Shown in pieces: positions 44,853-54,526 of a DNA stretch of 64,000 bases; the first letter of the stretch is position 1; every line of letters starts with the position of its first letter. The notes under the pieces were generated by a model. That model searched no databases. It saw only the letters and a program-made list of their open reading frames with translations, and was not told the DNA's origin. The stretch covers positions 1 through 64,000 of the forward strand of contig JAJFJN010000014.1 of the NCBI GenBank assembly GCA_021773975.1, read 5' to 3'. A program made the position numbers and the translations under genes. The stretch is from Gammaproteobacteria bacterium (GTDB lineage: Bacteria; Pseudomonadota; Gammaproteobacteria; Chromatiales; Chromatiaceae).

Positions 44853-45254
44853 TTACCAGCAATTAGCAGTTGTTGCTGTCTTTACCCCCAAATGAGTGAT
44901 ATTGATCACTGCGCAATCAGCATCACCGGCCTGGGCGTTGATTGAGGTAGCTGTAAGTGTGTATGTGGTGGCAGTGCGATTAGCAATTGAGATGGTATAG
45001 TATTTGTCTGCAGAGTCCCTCGGCGCATTAAAGGGCAGCACCAAACTACAGCCTGCTGCTTCGTATGAGAGGTTCTCTGTAGCGCAGCGCTCAAGTACCT
45101 GTGCTGTTTCGAGTAGGGCTTGTGTGCCCTGTGCCCGCCGGGATTGTTGTATTTGGCTTTGATAGGATGAGTAAGCGACACTGGCTAGTATTCCCATGAT
45201 TGCCACAACAATCATCACTTCAATCAGCGTAAATCCGCGTTGATTCATTTTCAT
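44853..45254 (-). CDS. pilE: Minor pilin PilE
   Basis: 133 aa. The type III leader and pilin helix read GFTLIEVMIVVAIMGILAS (about 7-25), with prepilin peptidase cleavage after Gly7 and Glu5 of the mature protein. The globular part has a Cys pair (CATENLSYEAAGC) and a C-terminal Cys. It belongs to the minor pilins that start type IV pilus assembly. It is the last gene of the pilus tip operon, 99 bases after pilY1. Confidence 0.9.
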   Translation of the reverse strand: MKMNQRGFTLIEVMIVVAIMGILASVAYSSYQSQIQQSRRAQGTQALLETAQVLERCATENLSYEAAGCSLVLPFNAPRDSADKYYTISIANRTATTYTLTATSINAQAGDADCAVINITHLGVKTATTANCW

Positions 45255-45353
45255 TCTGCTTCCTCATGTGCTGGCAATATGCCATGGCTTATATGTTAAA
45301 CATATGCAGCAATGCGCCCATATTAAGGTGCATTGCCGCTTATAGGTGAGCTA

Positions 45354-48300
45354 TTAATCAAGCGCCTCTTTCCAATATGTTCTGCTGCGTATTTCACTGC
45401 TGTTGGGGGTATATGCCTCAGGGCCAACCAGAATGATAGGGTTGGCATCGCCATCAGGCATCATAATCTGTGGTGATGGTGGGATGCCCATGCGCCCTAA
45501 CTGTTTTTTGCGATCATTTTTTGTTAGGTTATCGGGGCCGCCAATGCCATCAAGGTTCATAATAGGTGTGGCATCCCACATGTTTACCATATAGAGATAG
45601 CCTCCACCTAGTGCAGCGCTACAGGCTGAGGTTGGCGCCATTGGTGCGTAGGTTGTGAAGATTACAGAACCCTGGAATGTTATGGGATGACTCAGGACTT
45701 TCTCCCCATCACCTTCCAGTGCTATTCTCCAGCCATGATTCGCCTCTAAACTGGCGTTGGCGCTTGTCTGTGCTGCTTCGGTGCCTTCACCAATGATGTT
45801 GTTTGTAGCATCATAGAGATTCAACTCTGTATAGGTCACATAATCGGGGTGGCCATCCTCATCTGTATCAAGCGGCGCGCCGTAGACATCAGATAGGCGA
45901 ATATTATAAAACCAGTCATCAATGACCGTATCTAACGGATGAGCGCGCCAGCCCGATCCAATAGAGAGAGAAAGTGACTGGTGCCCGCTTTTCTGATGGA
46001 TAGCAATATCAGGTGCATAATAGAATTTTCGATTATCCTCAGCAGCTGCGCCCCCCAAATCAGCGATTACAGCACCGTCTACAAGGGAGGCTCCTGTTTC
46101 ACCGTTATTTATATCAAAACGCCATACCTGGGCGCCCATGTCACCCACATAGAGTTGGTCAGCTGTTCCATTATAATCAATATCAACGATGCTGATATCT
46201 GATGGAATGCTGTAAAGCATATCGCCAAAGCTTGTGGTAAAGCCAACGCCAGGCCCGCCAGACCAGATCAAAGCGCCCGTTTCAGCGTTGACGATGAATA
46301 TGGCCCGACCTTCAGAGTCTGGCGTGCGCACTGTGTTGGTGTCATTGTCCGTGTCATACCCACCACCAAAGATGAGCACATCGGTTACAGTGCCGCCAAC
46401 ATCGACCTGAGTGTGATAGGGTGCAGACCATGTTTGCGAGAGTTCTGCAAAGTCACCCACGCCGCCCTGGATTTGCCATACCAACTGAGGGTTTGAACGA
46501 TCTGTTACATCAAGTGCGTAGTAGTAGTTACCACCGCGCCGCATACCAAAGAAGATATAGACACGGTCGCCATCGGCTGAAGAGATGGTCAAATCATGAT
46601 TAACATCTTCTACCCAGGCAGTAACCTGCCCATCCAAACCATAGGTATGTGTTACAGCGGCAGAGTCGACATATAGACCGTTAAGATTAGCCAGTAACCC
46701 TTGCGGTATGAATGCAAACTCTTCAACACCTGTGGTTGTATTGATTGCATGTAGAAAGCCTTCATTGGTGCCCACAAATACGGTTGAATCGGGCGCGTCA
46801 TCTGTGCCACCGTAGGTAATGATGATAGGACGGGAGTGAAGTGGGTCACCCATTTGTTTGCGGTCTTCCGTAGTACTGCCATCATTATTTTCATCCTTTA
46901 CATCTATGCCGCGTGCCCATTGCATGAGTGTTGCTCTGTAAGCATCAGACTCGCCTTCAATACCCAGCATGGCTTTTGTAATATCTGTTGTAGACTCAAG
47001 GAATGTCAGCTTACTGAGGTCTGCTGCATTGGTGAAAATGGTGCGGCTGGCTGATGTTGGCATGACAGAAGCAGCGCCACCCTCTGTAATGGAATTGCCA
47101 TCAATCTCTGCTGACCACCAGCTTTGTGAGGTTGCCTTAAAGTGCCCGGTTGCCCCATCAACGGCATCGGCACCATTTGCATCAACAACCCGGGTTGCCT
47201 CTGTTGCACTGCCATACAGTCCGTAACGCTTCATATTACCCAGCCAGCGTGTTGAGTCTGAAGGTTTGAACAGTGAAAAGTAGACCTCGTTTCTATGCGC
47301 CAGGCGGTTGAAGTGATTAACCGTTGCGCCGGGTGCCACGAAGGTTGTATCTACAGAGAGAATTTCACGGATGATATTCTGGAAGACCGTTGTCAGTTCG
47401 GCAGCAGTAGAGGCCGAGTGATACTCGCCTTTACCGACCTGAGCAAGGTCTTGAAGAAAATTAACAGCTGTGTCTTGACCGCCTTCACTGAGATTAAATC
47501 CAATGGTGTAGGTTCTAATGTTCTGTGACCCAGCATAACCACCAGATTGATCAGCAGTAGCCATCCACTCAACAAGCTCTCGACCACATTTTTCGCCTGT
47601 ATTTGCGGCACTCCCGCAGCTGCCTCCTGTTACTCCTGGAATAATGCCATCAGAATGGTTGCTGTTGGCTTGTCCGTCTGTCAATAAAATGATGTGGCTG
47701 GACTGACATTGATCCACAATAGGCGCTGTATAAACAGCATTACCTGTTATCTCTTCATCACCACAAAAGATGGAATTCAGATCGGCATCGGTGCATCTTG
47801 CATCACGGCTGACGGCGCCACCTGTATAAGATGAAGGGTGGCTCACGCGACCATATTTTTTCTGGTTGCCGCGGGTTCGGCCATAGACGACATCCTCACC
47901 GCGATAGTATTGAGAGGCCTCGTAGAGCGTGTCAACAATAGGGGTGTATCCACCAGGCCTGAAGTCGTCAACCAGGTCATGTAACTTATCACGTACAGTA
48001 TATGTTGCTGCACTGGATACACCGCCGAACTGAACCTTTATCTTTAGCAGTGCAGCACCACCAGCGGATGAGTCATAAGTGAATGCGCGGCGGTCTCTTG
48101 AGCCAGATGCCTCTACAATCAAGGCTAAATCATTGCCTGCAACCCAGGAGCCACCATCAACAATCCCTTGGATCAGGCTGCTGATATCGGGTGACTCGTA
48201 GGTGCCATTTGCAGCCCAGTCAGTTGGCGTCCAGTTAACAGCCCCCGTTGTGGGGCGGTCGCTGATATTACTATTTGCTGATGAAAAGGCATCTGCATTG

Positions 48301-49988
48301 CCACTGCCTTGCCCCTTCAGTGTGATGGTCATGCTGCCAGTGTCATTGCTCTTTGCTGTGAACTGTAGCCTGGCCTCTATGATCTGTGCGCCTTGGTTTA
48401 TGCGAACATCTTCAAAATGTACACCATTGGTTTGGTCTGACTCTATGTTAAAGACAGAGCCAGTAAGTGACATGCCGCCACTGCTATACTCTTCTGCGTC
48501 ATTGTTTGACTCATCTACGCGATAGTAGAGCCACTCATTGATACAGCCACCAGCAGCAGGGATGGTATCTGGGTCATAGGTGACCCGTAAAACAGGTGCC
48601 TTGGTTGGGTCACCATCGAAGCTGTGTGCCACCCGCTTTGTGAGATCTGCACCTGAAATCTCAAATGCCATGGCATTGTTTCCACACCAGCCGGCCCGGC
48701 CAACAACGTTTTGTACAATAGTGGATAGATCAGCGGTCTGATATGTTTCGTCACTGGTCCAGGCGTTGGGCACCCAGGCAACATTGCCTGTCTTAGGACG
48801 ACTGTTTATATCAACTCCAGCTCCGGAAGCAAAGGTTACTGCATCATCGTTGGCTATGCCTTTTATGGTCAGATTGACGGGGTCGGCTGAGGATTGTGCG
48901 GCGGTAAATTCAATGACTGCGCTCAGGATGGTAGCACCCTGCGGGATGGCCACGTTAGTGAAGCGCAATCCGCTATTTTGTGCTCCTGGGGCACCGGTTG
49001 AGTAGGTTACTTCCAGTTCTGCTGACCTGCTTGAGCTTCCTCTATAACGGAATGACCTTCTTTGGCTACCTGATACATAGGTCTCGATAAATGCCATGTG
49101 ATCGCCTGCCCAATCACCCCGGTTGACGATCTCTTGCACAATGGAGGAGAGGTCAGGGGTGTCATGCTTCTCATATCGTGACCATGCAGCTGGTTCCCAA
49201 GTTACAGAGGCTGAGGTTTTTGTACGGTCAGATACTTTATTGCCTAAAGTGAACTGGGTGGCGTTACCGTGATCCTCGCCAAAGAAGCGAAATGCGGCAT
49301 CACTTGAATCGCTTCTTCTTGCAGTAAGTTTTATTTTTGCACTGTTGATAGTGGCAGCGGCTGGAATGGTGACATTACTGAAACGGAGGCCATTGGTCTG
49401 ATTGTTATTCATGTCCCACTGACTGCCTGAAGTATCAAACCATCCGGAAAGATACTCCTCTGGGTCGTCGTTATTATTGTCAATTTTGCTGGTAATGATG
49501 GTCTGTCCACCGCCAGATGCACCAAGGGCCATTTCCAGGTGCGTGCTATCCAGCGTTATGGTTTGGAGACCACCGTCAAGCTGCTCTGCATCATCACTGC
49601 TTTCGCTGATGGTTGAGGTTATTGATCCTCCAGCTTCTGATGGTGCGGCAGTTGCTATATCTTCATCCACATAGCTTACGGGGAACAGGATGGGGCCACC
49701 TGGGTTATTAAAACGCATAAGGCCAATATTGACGTTGGTTACGCTATTGAGCAGGCCATGCACAGCCAGCTTCATATTCTCCATGCGGTTTAGTGAGCTT
49801 CCCGGAACATTGGAACTCATTGAACCTGAACTATCGAGAATAAACAGTACATTGGGATGAACCGTTTCTGCAGCAGGCGGCGCACCAAAGAAGACCTCTG
49901 TGTCATCAGCATAGAGCGGTGAACCAACAATAAGTGAATAGAGTAGTCCGCCAAGTAAAGCGCGTGTTTTAAGTGTATTTTTAGACAT
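45354..49988 (-). CDS. pilY1: Type IV pilus tip adhesin PilY1
   Basis: 1544 aa from ATG 49988 (MSKNTLKTRALLGG). Signal peptide to about residue 27. A von Willebrand A domain begins at NVLFILDSSGSMSS (MIDAS DxSxS, residues 52-56) and ends near HIILLTDGQANSN (765-777). Between its parts lies a block of three tandem repeats (about 199-330, 339-472 and 521-654), which is unusual. The C-terminal half is the PilY1 beta-propeller, with the calcium loop DVNHDLTISSADGD and GGNYYYALDVTD. PilY1 promotes pilus extension and adhesion and is encoded between pilX and pilE as in Pseudomonas. Confidence 0.94.
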   Translation of the reverse strand: MSKNTLKTRALLGGLLYSLIVGSPLYADDTEVFFGAPPAAETVHPNVLFILDSSGSMSSNVPGSSLNRMENMKLAVHGLLNSVTNVNIGLMRFNNPGGPILFPVSYVDEDIATAAPSEAGGSITSTISESSDDAEQLDGGLQTITLDSTHLEMALGASGGGQTIITSKIDNNNDDPEEYLSGWFDTSGSQWDMNNNQTNGLRFSNVTIPAAATINSAKIKLTARRSDSSDAAFRFFGEDHGNATQFTLGNKVSDRTKTSASVTWEPAAWSRYEKHDTPDLSSIVQEIVNRGDWAGDHMAFIETYVSGSQRRSFRYRGSSSRSAELEVTYSTGAPGAQNSGLRFTNVAIPQGATILSAVIEFTAAQSSADPVNLTIKGIANDDAVTFASGAGVDINSRPKTGNVAWVPNAWTSDETYQTADLSTIVQNVVGRAGWCGNNAMAFEISGADLTKRVAHSFDGDPTKAPVLRVTYDPDTIPAAGGCINEWLYYRVDESNNDAEEYSSGGMSLTGSVFNIESDQTNGVHFEDVRINQGAQIIEARLQFTAKSNDTGSMTITLKGQGSGNADAFSSANSNISDRPTTGAVNWTPTDWAANGTYESPDISSLIQGIVDGGSWVAGNDLALIVEASGSRDRRAFTYDSSAGGAALLKIKVQFGGVSSAATYTVRDKLHDLVDDFRPGGYTPIVDTLYEASQYYRGEDVVYGRTRGNQKKYGRVSHPSSYTGGAVSRDARCTDADLNSIFCGDEEITGNAVYTAPIVDQCQSSHIILLTDGQANSNHSDGIIPGVTGGSCGSAANTGEKCGRELVEWMATADQSGGYAGSQNIRTYTIGFNLSEGGQDTAVNFLQDLAQVGKGEYHSASTAAELTTVFQNIIREILSVDTTFVAPGATVNHFNRLAHRNEVYFSLFKPSDSTRWLGNMKRYGLYGSATEATRVVDANGADAVDGATGHFKATSQSWWSAEIDGNSITEGGAASVMPTSASRTIFTNAADLSKLTFLESTTDITKAMLGIEGESDAYRATLMQWARGIDVKDENNDGSTTEDRKQMGDPLHSRPIIITYGGTDDAPDSTVFVGTNEGFLHAINTTTGVEEFAFIPQGLLANLNGLYVDSAAVTHTYGLDGQVTAWVEDVNHDLTISSADGDRVYIFFGMRRGGNYYYALDVTDRSNPQLVWQIQGGVGDFAELSQTWSAPYHTQVDVGGTVTDVLIFGGGYDTDNDTNTVRTPDSEGRAIFIVNAETGALIWSGGPGVGFTTSFGDMLYSIPSDISIVDIDYNGTADQLYVGDMGAQVWRFDINNGETGASLVDGAVIADLGGAAAEDNRKFYYAPDIAIHQKSGHQSLSLSIGSGWRAHPLDTVIDDWFYNIRLSDVYGAPLDTDEDGHPDYVTYTELNLYDATNNIIGEGTEAAQTSANASLEANHGWRIALEGDGEKVLSHPITFQGSVIFTTYAPMAPTSACSAALGGGYLYMVNMWDATPIMNLDGIGGPDNLTKNDRKKQLGRMGIPPSPQIMMPDGDANPIILVGPEAYTPNSSEIRSRTYWKEALD

Positions 49989-50011
49989 AATACAGCTTCC
50001 TAATAGGTGGT

Positions 50012-50470
50012 TTAATTCGGAGCAGTCCATTGAACGCCCTGGATGACATCTGCTTCTGATACAGCGGTGGTTCCGCGTTGCATCTGGCCGTGGCCGGTAA
50101 CTTCAAATACATATGAGACAAATCCGCTTCCCTGCACAATTGAAGAGCCTTTGGCAACTGTCTTGCCCTTTTGTGTGATGCTGGCGTTTGCGCCAACTTT
50201 GGAGTCGGTAGTAAATGTAGGTGTAAGATCTTGTGTTGTACCCTCAGGTAGAACAGTTATGGCTGTAAAATTAGCGGTGTTGTTCAATACATCCTCAACG
50301 GCACTTTCGGCTGTTTGAAAGGCAATGGAGCGCTGGCCTGATGCGGCTGCCATCTTTTCCTGCATGGTTGAGGATTGAAATGAGCTGGTTGCAAGCGCTG
50401 TAAGCAACATAAGAATGATGAGCGTTACGATGAGAATGGCACCATCTTGATTTGAAATGGGATTTTTCAT
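50012..50470 (-). CDS. pilX: Minor pilin PilX
   Basis: 152 aa. The N-terminal region SNQDGAILIVTLIILMLLTA has a Gly-Ala cleavage site and a hydrophobic helix, without the usual Glu5, as typical of PilX/GspK-like minor pilins. SFQSSTMQEKMAAASGQRSIAF follows (about 29-50). It acts with PilW, PilV and FimT to form the tip complex. The start is two bases after pilW, and pilY1 begins 23 bases downstream. Confidence 0.88.
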   Translation of the reverse strand: MKNPISNQDGAILIVTLIILMLLTALATSSFQSSTMQEKMAAASGQRSIAFQTAESAVEDVLNNTANFTAITVLPEGTTQDLTPTFTTDSKVGANASITQKGKTVAKGSSIVQGSGFVSYVFEVTGHGQMQRGTTAVSEADVIQGVQWTAPN

Positions 50471-50472
50471 AA

Positions 50473-51564
50473 TTAAAACTCCGCGCGACGATTTCTAATG
50501 CTGATAGATGTATTAAATCTGCGGCGCATACGCCTATCATTGCCATGTGCTGTTCCACCTGATGAGGCAATGGTTATGCCGGCAAGGGTATAGCTTTTTT
50601 CATCATCGCTTGTTCTTGTATATTCTGTTGATGCAGCAAGCAGACCGACTTTAACTGAAGCAATTTGGTCAAAATCTGTGGGTGCAATATCTGCTGCATT
50701 ATTAAATTGCATGCTGTTACTGGTGCCAGTGCCATACGTTAATTGTAGATTTTCAACGCCGGCAAGTAGCTCGGTAGCAATGAGTGTTCCTGCTGCATCG
50801 AGCTCACCATTGCTTACAAAAAGAGCAGCAATGGGGGTGCCATCAGGCATCGTGCGCGCAGGGTTAAAGGTATCCCCTACAAAATAGATGTTGTTGTTAA
50901 ATTTTTGAATTTCTGAATTCGCATCAAAACCACCGGAAAGTGTGCCGTCAAATGTTAAGGCACCTCCAGTAGTTGGGGCATTGGTTCTGGTGACTATATT
51001 GGCTTTTGTGCAATCAGTAATAATAAACTGATCACCTAAAAGTATTTGTGAGGCGACACTGTCATCGAGCAGCGTTAATGTCCCATCAGCTGCACTGGTA
51101 GCAGCAGTGGGCAATGACTCCTGAAAGTCAGCAAATTTTATTGCAATAACATCAGTTCCAGCTTTGACCTTAGTTGCAACATTTTGAATGTCTACATCAG
51201 CAGCAGCATCAGCTACCCAGGTGGCAGATGTTGTATCGTAGCCTCTGACTGCAAGGGCTCGAAAATCCATATCATCCGTACTTGCAGCAGTCACTACCGA
51301 TACCTGGCTGGCACTGTCTGGGTCATTTGGGTCTGGCAGGTGCCGAGTGCACCCCTGATACCCTGCCATGCGAATATCCTGCGACAAAATATCCAGTGCG
51401 ATGCGCCCAGTCTCTTGAAGATCACTGACGGCATTGTTAGAACGGAAGGTTTGGTTCTGACTGGAAAAAAGTGCAATTACGGCGAGTGCCGCCAGCATGC
51501 TGAGCGCCAGGCTGATCATCAGCTCTATAAGCGTAAAGCCCTGTTGATTGGATGAGCGTTTCAT
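50473..51564 (-). CDS. pilW: Minor pilin PilW
   Basis: 363 aa from ATG 51564 (MKRSSNQQGFTLIELMIS); an upstream in-frame start at 51621 would overlap pilV. The leader GFTLIELMISLALSMLAALAV (about 9-29) and the typical ISQDIRMAGYQGC-like stretch (ILSQDIRMAGYQGC, about 57-70) mark PilW. The globular domain is large and beta-rich. PilW is part of the minor pilin tip complex that primes the pilus. It starts one base after the end of pilV. Confidence 0.9.
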   Translation of the reverse strand: MKRSSNQQGFTLIELMISLALSMLAALAVIALFSSQNQTFRSNNAVSDLQETGRIALDILSQDIRMAGYQGCTRHLPDPNDPDSASQVSVVTAASTDDMDFRALAVRGYDTTSATWVADAAADVDIQNVATKVKAGTDVIAIKFADFQESLPTAATSAADGTLTLLDDSVASQILLGDQFIITDCTKANIVTRTNAPTTGGALTFDGTLSGGFDANSEIQKFNNNIYFVGDTFNPARTMPDGTPIAALFVSNGELDAAGTLIATELLAGVENLQLTYGTGTSNSMQFNNAADIAPTDFDQIASVKVGLLAASTEYTRTSDDEKSYTLAGITIASSGGTAHGNDRRMRRRFNTSISIRNRRAEF

Positions 51565-51565
51565 A

Positions 51566-52075
51566 TCAAAGCACCGTAGTAATAGTGAGTGTCTTTGTTG
51601 GAGAGCTGTCGGCATCTGCATGCATGGCCTCCATTTCAGACCAGGTGACAGTTACTGAATAGGTGTTTGCATTATTTATTACTGTTCCAAATGCGCCAGT
51701 CGGTAAAGTGGGTGTGTAGGCAGCGCCTAGTCCATAGACATCCTGGAAGTGATCTGTCCATTCCCGGATATCCTGGCTGGCAATTTGTGCTGATGTGCAA
51801 GGGGCTGTGGCGCACCCTTGATCGTCTGGGGCATCATCTCTGGAGTCGAGTGCATCGTAATTGCCAGTGGTAACGCCATCCTGATTTGTGCGCATCCTAT
51901 CAATAATATCGTTTGCCACTACGGTGGCTTGGCTTCTCAGATAAGCACCCTGGTTATAGCGCATGGAGGCTGTCTGCATGCCCGCTAGCCCCAGTAGTCC
52001 GAGTGACAATATAACGGTAGCAACAAGTACCTCGACGAGTGTAAATCCTGTTTGTGATGTAAGGTTCTTTTTCAT
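51566..52075 (-). CDS. pilV: Minor pilin PilV
   Basis: 169 aa. The leader GFTLVEVLVATVILSLGLLGL (about 10-30) is a typical type IV minor pilin helix with Glu5. The sequence continues AGMQTASMRYNQGAYLRSQA, a PilV/GspI signature. A cysteine pair lies in DDQGCATAPCTSAQ. The gene lies 15 bases after fimT. Confidence 0.9.
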   Translation of the reverse strand: MKKNLTSQTGFTLVEVLVATVILSLGLLGLAGMQTASMRYNQGAYLRSQATVVANDIIDRMRTNQDGVTTGNYDALDSRDDAPDDQGCATAPCTSAQIASQDIREWTDHFQDVYGLGAAYTPTLPTGAFGTVINNANTYSVTVTWSEMEAMHADADSSPTKTLTITTVL

Positions 52076-52090
52076 CGTAATACCTTCCTG

Positions 52091-52585
52091 TTATGGGCAG
52101 GCTAACTCACGGGTAATGAGTATGGTTTTGCCCGTAGCAGTAATTATGAATTGACGGCCATTATCGCTGGAGTTGGTTTCGCATACGTCGAAATTCCCAG
52201 TTACAGCAGGGCTGACAAAACCACGTGAAACAAAGCTGATAGTTGTGACATTGGCATCACTATCCACAGTGATGTTGCCGTTAAATGGATCCAGTACCGC
52301 AATGACCCCATTTGTAGGGACATCTATCATTTGAGCGCCACCTCCCCATTCATTACTGGCATCCCCAGACTGGCTGACAACCTGAACAGTATTTTTTCTT
52401 TTAACTGCCTCACTGCGTGCCAGCATAAGGAATGAGGCAAATACGTTTACTTGGGTTGTCATTCTTGTACTGTGGGTGCTGCTGCGGAATGATGGTACAG
52501 CTACAGCAATAAGTATGATTACAATAGCTAGCGTTACCATTAACTCAACCAGTGTAAATCCACTGCTTTTTGTTGGTTGTTTCAT
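52091..52585 (-). CDS. fimT: Minor pilin FimT/GspH
   Basis: 164 aa. GFTLVELMVTLAIVIILIAVA (about 9-29) is the prepilin helix, followed by VPSFRSSTHSTRMTTQVNVFASFLMLARSEAVKR, typical of GspH/FimT pilins (residues 30-63). It has a C-terminal Cys. It is the first gene of the operon fimT-pilV-pilW-pilX-pilY1-pilE. The FimT family can bind DNA in natural transformation, which would fit with the ComEA-like protein at 6.1 kb. Confidence 0.9.
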   Translation of the reverse strand: MKQPTKSSGFTLVELMVTLAIVIILIAVAVPSFRSSTHSTRMTTQVNVFASFLMLARSEAVKRKNTVQVVSQSGDASNEWGGGAQMIDVPTNGVIAVLDPFNGNITVDSDANVTTISFVSRGFVSPAVTGNFDVCETNSSDNGRQFIITATGKTILITRELACP

Positions 52586-52889
52586 GGAAGATCATTCCTC
52601 AGGTTAATTGGCAAAACATATAAAGCTTTCTAAAAACAGAGACGTTGTGCATGGGTCTTGTTAACTAGAGTATTCGGATCAAAGGGGTAAAACTTGAACG
52701 GAGTTCACACTTTTGCAGTGGTATAAACGGGTGCCACAGTCAGAGGGCTATGATTTTTACTGAAAAATGGCTATTAGCAGGAACCAAATTCTTAATTTGT
52801 GTGCAAATAGAGGGTATTTGTAGGGGTTGTAAGCCATTGTGCCGTTTATCTGGAAAAATGCCCGCTGAGTGGTAATAGGAAGCTAGTTC
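52586..52889. other. Divergent intergenic region (pilus operon / glycerate kinase)
   Basis: About 300 bases without a gene. It must hold the promoters for fimT (minus) and the glycerate kinase (plus). I looked for a sigma-54 (TGGCAC-N5-TTGC) element on the minus strand and did not find one. No hairpin or repeat stands out. Confidence 0.4.
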
Positions 52890-54158
52890 ATGCAGATTGC
52901 AGATAGAGCGGGTTTTAGATTGAGTAAAAATATAAGAGATAATTTATTAGAGATTTTCCTTGCAGCGTTGGATCAGGTGAATGGTCGGCATGTTGTTAGT
53001 CAGTATTTAAATAGCTCCCAGTATGAGCATGCTGCACCTGCTGTTGTGGCTATTGGCAAAGCGGCACAGGCAATGATGTTGGGGGCTTATGATGCTTTTG
53101 GGCAAAAGCCCATTAATCAGGGATTGGTGATTACAAAACCAGGGCATTTGGATTATCCAACACTTGAGTGCATAGGCTGTAAGGGGTTAGAGGGTGGCCA
53201 CCCTATACCCAATGAGCAGAGTTTGGCTGCTGGATATGCGTTGATTGAATTTATCTCTCAATTGCCAGTGGATCGACCGATTCTTTTTCTTATTTCTGGT
53301 GGAGCATCAAGCCTGGTTGAGGTATTGCCTGATGGCATATCTCTGGATGAACTGAGTCGAGTAAATGATTGGCTGCTGGCCAGTGGGCTGCCTATTAAGA
53401 GTGTAAATAGCGTACGCAGGAAGCTGTCAAAAATCAAAGGTGGCGGGTTGCTACAGTTTGTAGCTTGCCGTTCAGTTGACGCGCTTCTTATATCAGATGT
53501 GCAAAGTGATGACCCGGCTGTAATTGGTTCAGGGCTATTGGTCGCACCAGGTTTAATAGCCAATGAGCTTGAAGGATTGGTGTTACCTGATTGGATTCAG
53601 GGATTAATCACACGATGTGATATCTCACCGCCTGTTAGCCAGATAAATGCCTCACTACAGGTTATTGCTAATCTCGATATGGCCTGTAAGGCTGCGGTGA
53701 ATAAAGCTGAAGAGCTGGGGTATTCGGTTGTTAGGCATGATGGGTTTCTGTGTGGCGATGCTGAGGTTGCAGGCAAGTATGTAGCCAGAGAGCTAATAGA
53801 AGGAGCATCAGGCATTCATATATGGGGTGGGGAGACAACGGTGCAACTACCCGCGAATCCTGGGCATGGTGGTCGTAATCAGCATCTTGCATTATCAGCT
53901 GCACAGGAGATTGCCGGATATAAGGGACTCTATCTTCTGGTTGTGGGAACAGATGGTACTGATGGGGTAACTGATGATGCCGGGGCATTGGTTGATGGAA
54001 AAACAGTAGAGCGAGCTTTTTTAGAAGGGCATGACAGTACTGATTGTTTGTGTCGTGCAGATGCCGGGCGTTTGTTGGCGGCCAGTGGTGACCTAATTAA
54101 TACCGGCCCCACAGATACTAATGTGATGGATTTGGTTATTGGGCTTAAATTTGAATGA
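52890..54158 (+). CDS. Glycerate kinase (MOFRL/TtuD type)
   Basis: 422 aa; ATG 52890 follows AGGAAG. The N-terminal DUF4147 part (about 15-245; AIGKAAQAMMLGA, GGHPIPNEQS, LFLISGGASSLVE) and the C-terminal MOFRL domain (about 310-415; GGRNQHLALSAAQEI, VGTDGTDGVTDDAGA, TGPTDTNVMDL) are clear. It phosphorylates glycerate to 2-phosphoglycerate. The gene stands alone between the pilus and glycogen genes. The link to glycolate or serine metabolism is general knowledge; no pathway partner lies nearby. Confidence 0.93.
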   Translation: MQIADRAGFRLSKNIRDNLLEIFLAALDQVNGRHVVSQYLNSSQYEHAAPAVVAIGKAAQAMMLGAYDAFGQKPINQGLVITKPGHLDYPTLECIGCKGLEGGHPIPNEQSLAAGYALIEFISQLPVDRPILFLISGGASSLVEVLPDGISLDELSRVNDWLLASGLPIKSVNSVRRKLSKIKGGGLLQFVACRSVDALLISDVQSDDPAVIGSGLLVAPGLIANELEGLVLPDWIQGLITRCDISPPVSQINASLQVIANLDMACKAAVNKAEELGYSVVRHDGFLCGDAEVAGKYVARELIEGASGIHIWGGETTVQLPANPGHGGRNQHLALSAAQEIAGYKGLYLLVVGTDGTDGVTDDAGALVDGKTVERAFLEGHDSTDCLCRADAGRLLAASGDLINTGPTDTNVMDLVIGLKFE

Positions 54159-54342
54159 GGAATATAATTCTTTAATTATTAGTGGTTTATATATTTTCTC
54201 TCCCGTTTTTTGTAGAATGATCCCGTAGATTATTTAGGGTTAATTGGTGGCTTCTCTTTTATCTATGAAGTTGTTGAGTAGCCAGTACAGGCAGGCGTAC
54301 TAAGTCTACTAGGAATACCTACATTAATGAGAGTATTTAAAA

Positions 54343-54465
54343 ATGAGAAGGTTTTTTTTATCGACTACTATTTGTCTCGCCGTTTTTTTGTTATCAGCGC
54401 CTCTATCGCAGGCAGCATCTGTTGATGGCTTCAACATCTATGATTTAGGTAGCATTGACTGGTAG
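54343..54465 (+). CDS. Putative secreted micro-peptide (40 aa)
   Basis: A 40-codon frame with ATG 54343 and TAG 54463-54465. Residues 1-24 form a convincing signal peptide: basic RR, a hydrophobic core (STTICLAVFLLSAPL) and an SQAA cleavage site. The mature part would be about 15 residues (SVDGFNIYDLGSIDW), acidic and aromatic, without Cys. A GAG purine stretch about ten bases upstream is only a weak ribosome binding site. It lies alone between glycerate kinase and glgB. I do not recognise it. It could be a secreted or membrane-acting peptide, or a chance frame; the strong signal peptide favours a real gene. Confidence 0.5.
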   Translation: MRRFFLSTTICLAVFLLSAPLSQAASVDGFNIYDLGSIDW

Positions 54466-54526
54466 TAAAAGTGAGTTTTAGAGTGCTATTTGTGTGGTTA
54501 TAAATAGGCTCTTCTATTAAATACAG

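Noticed and set aside
52586-52889. Sigma-54 promoter for the pilus operon
   Set aside because: No TGGCAC-N5-TTGC pair with correct spacing was found on the minus strand.
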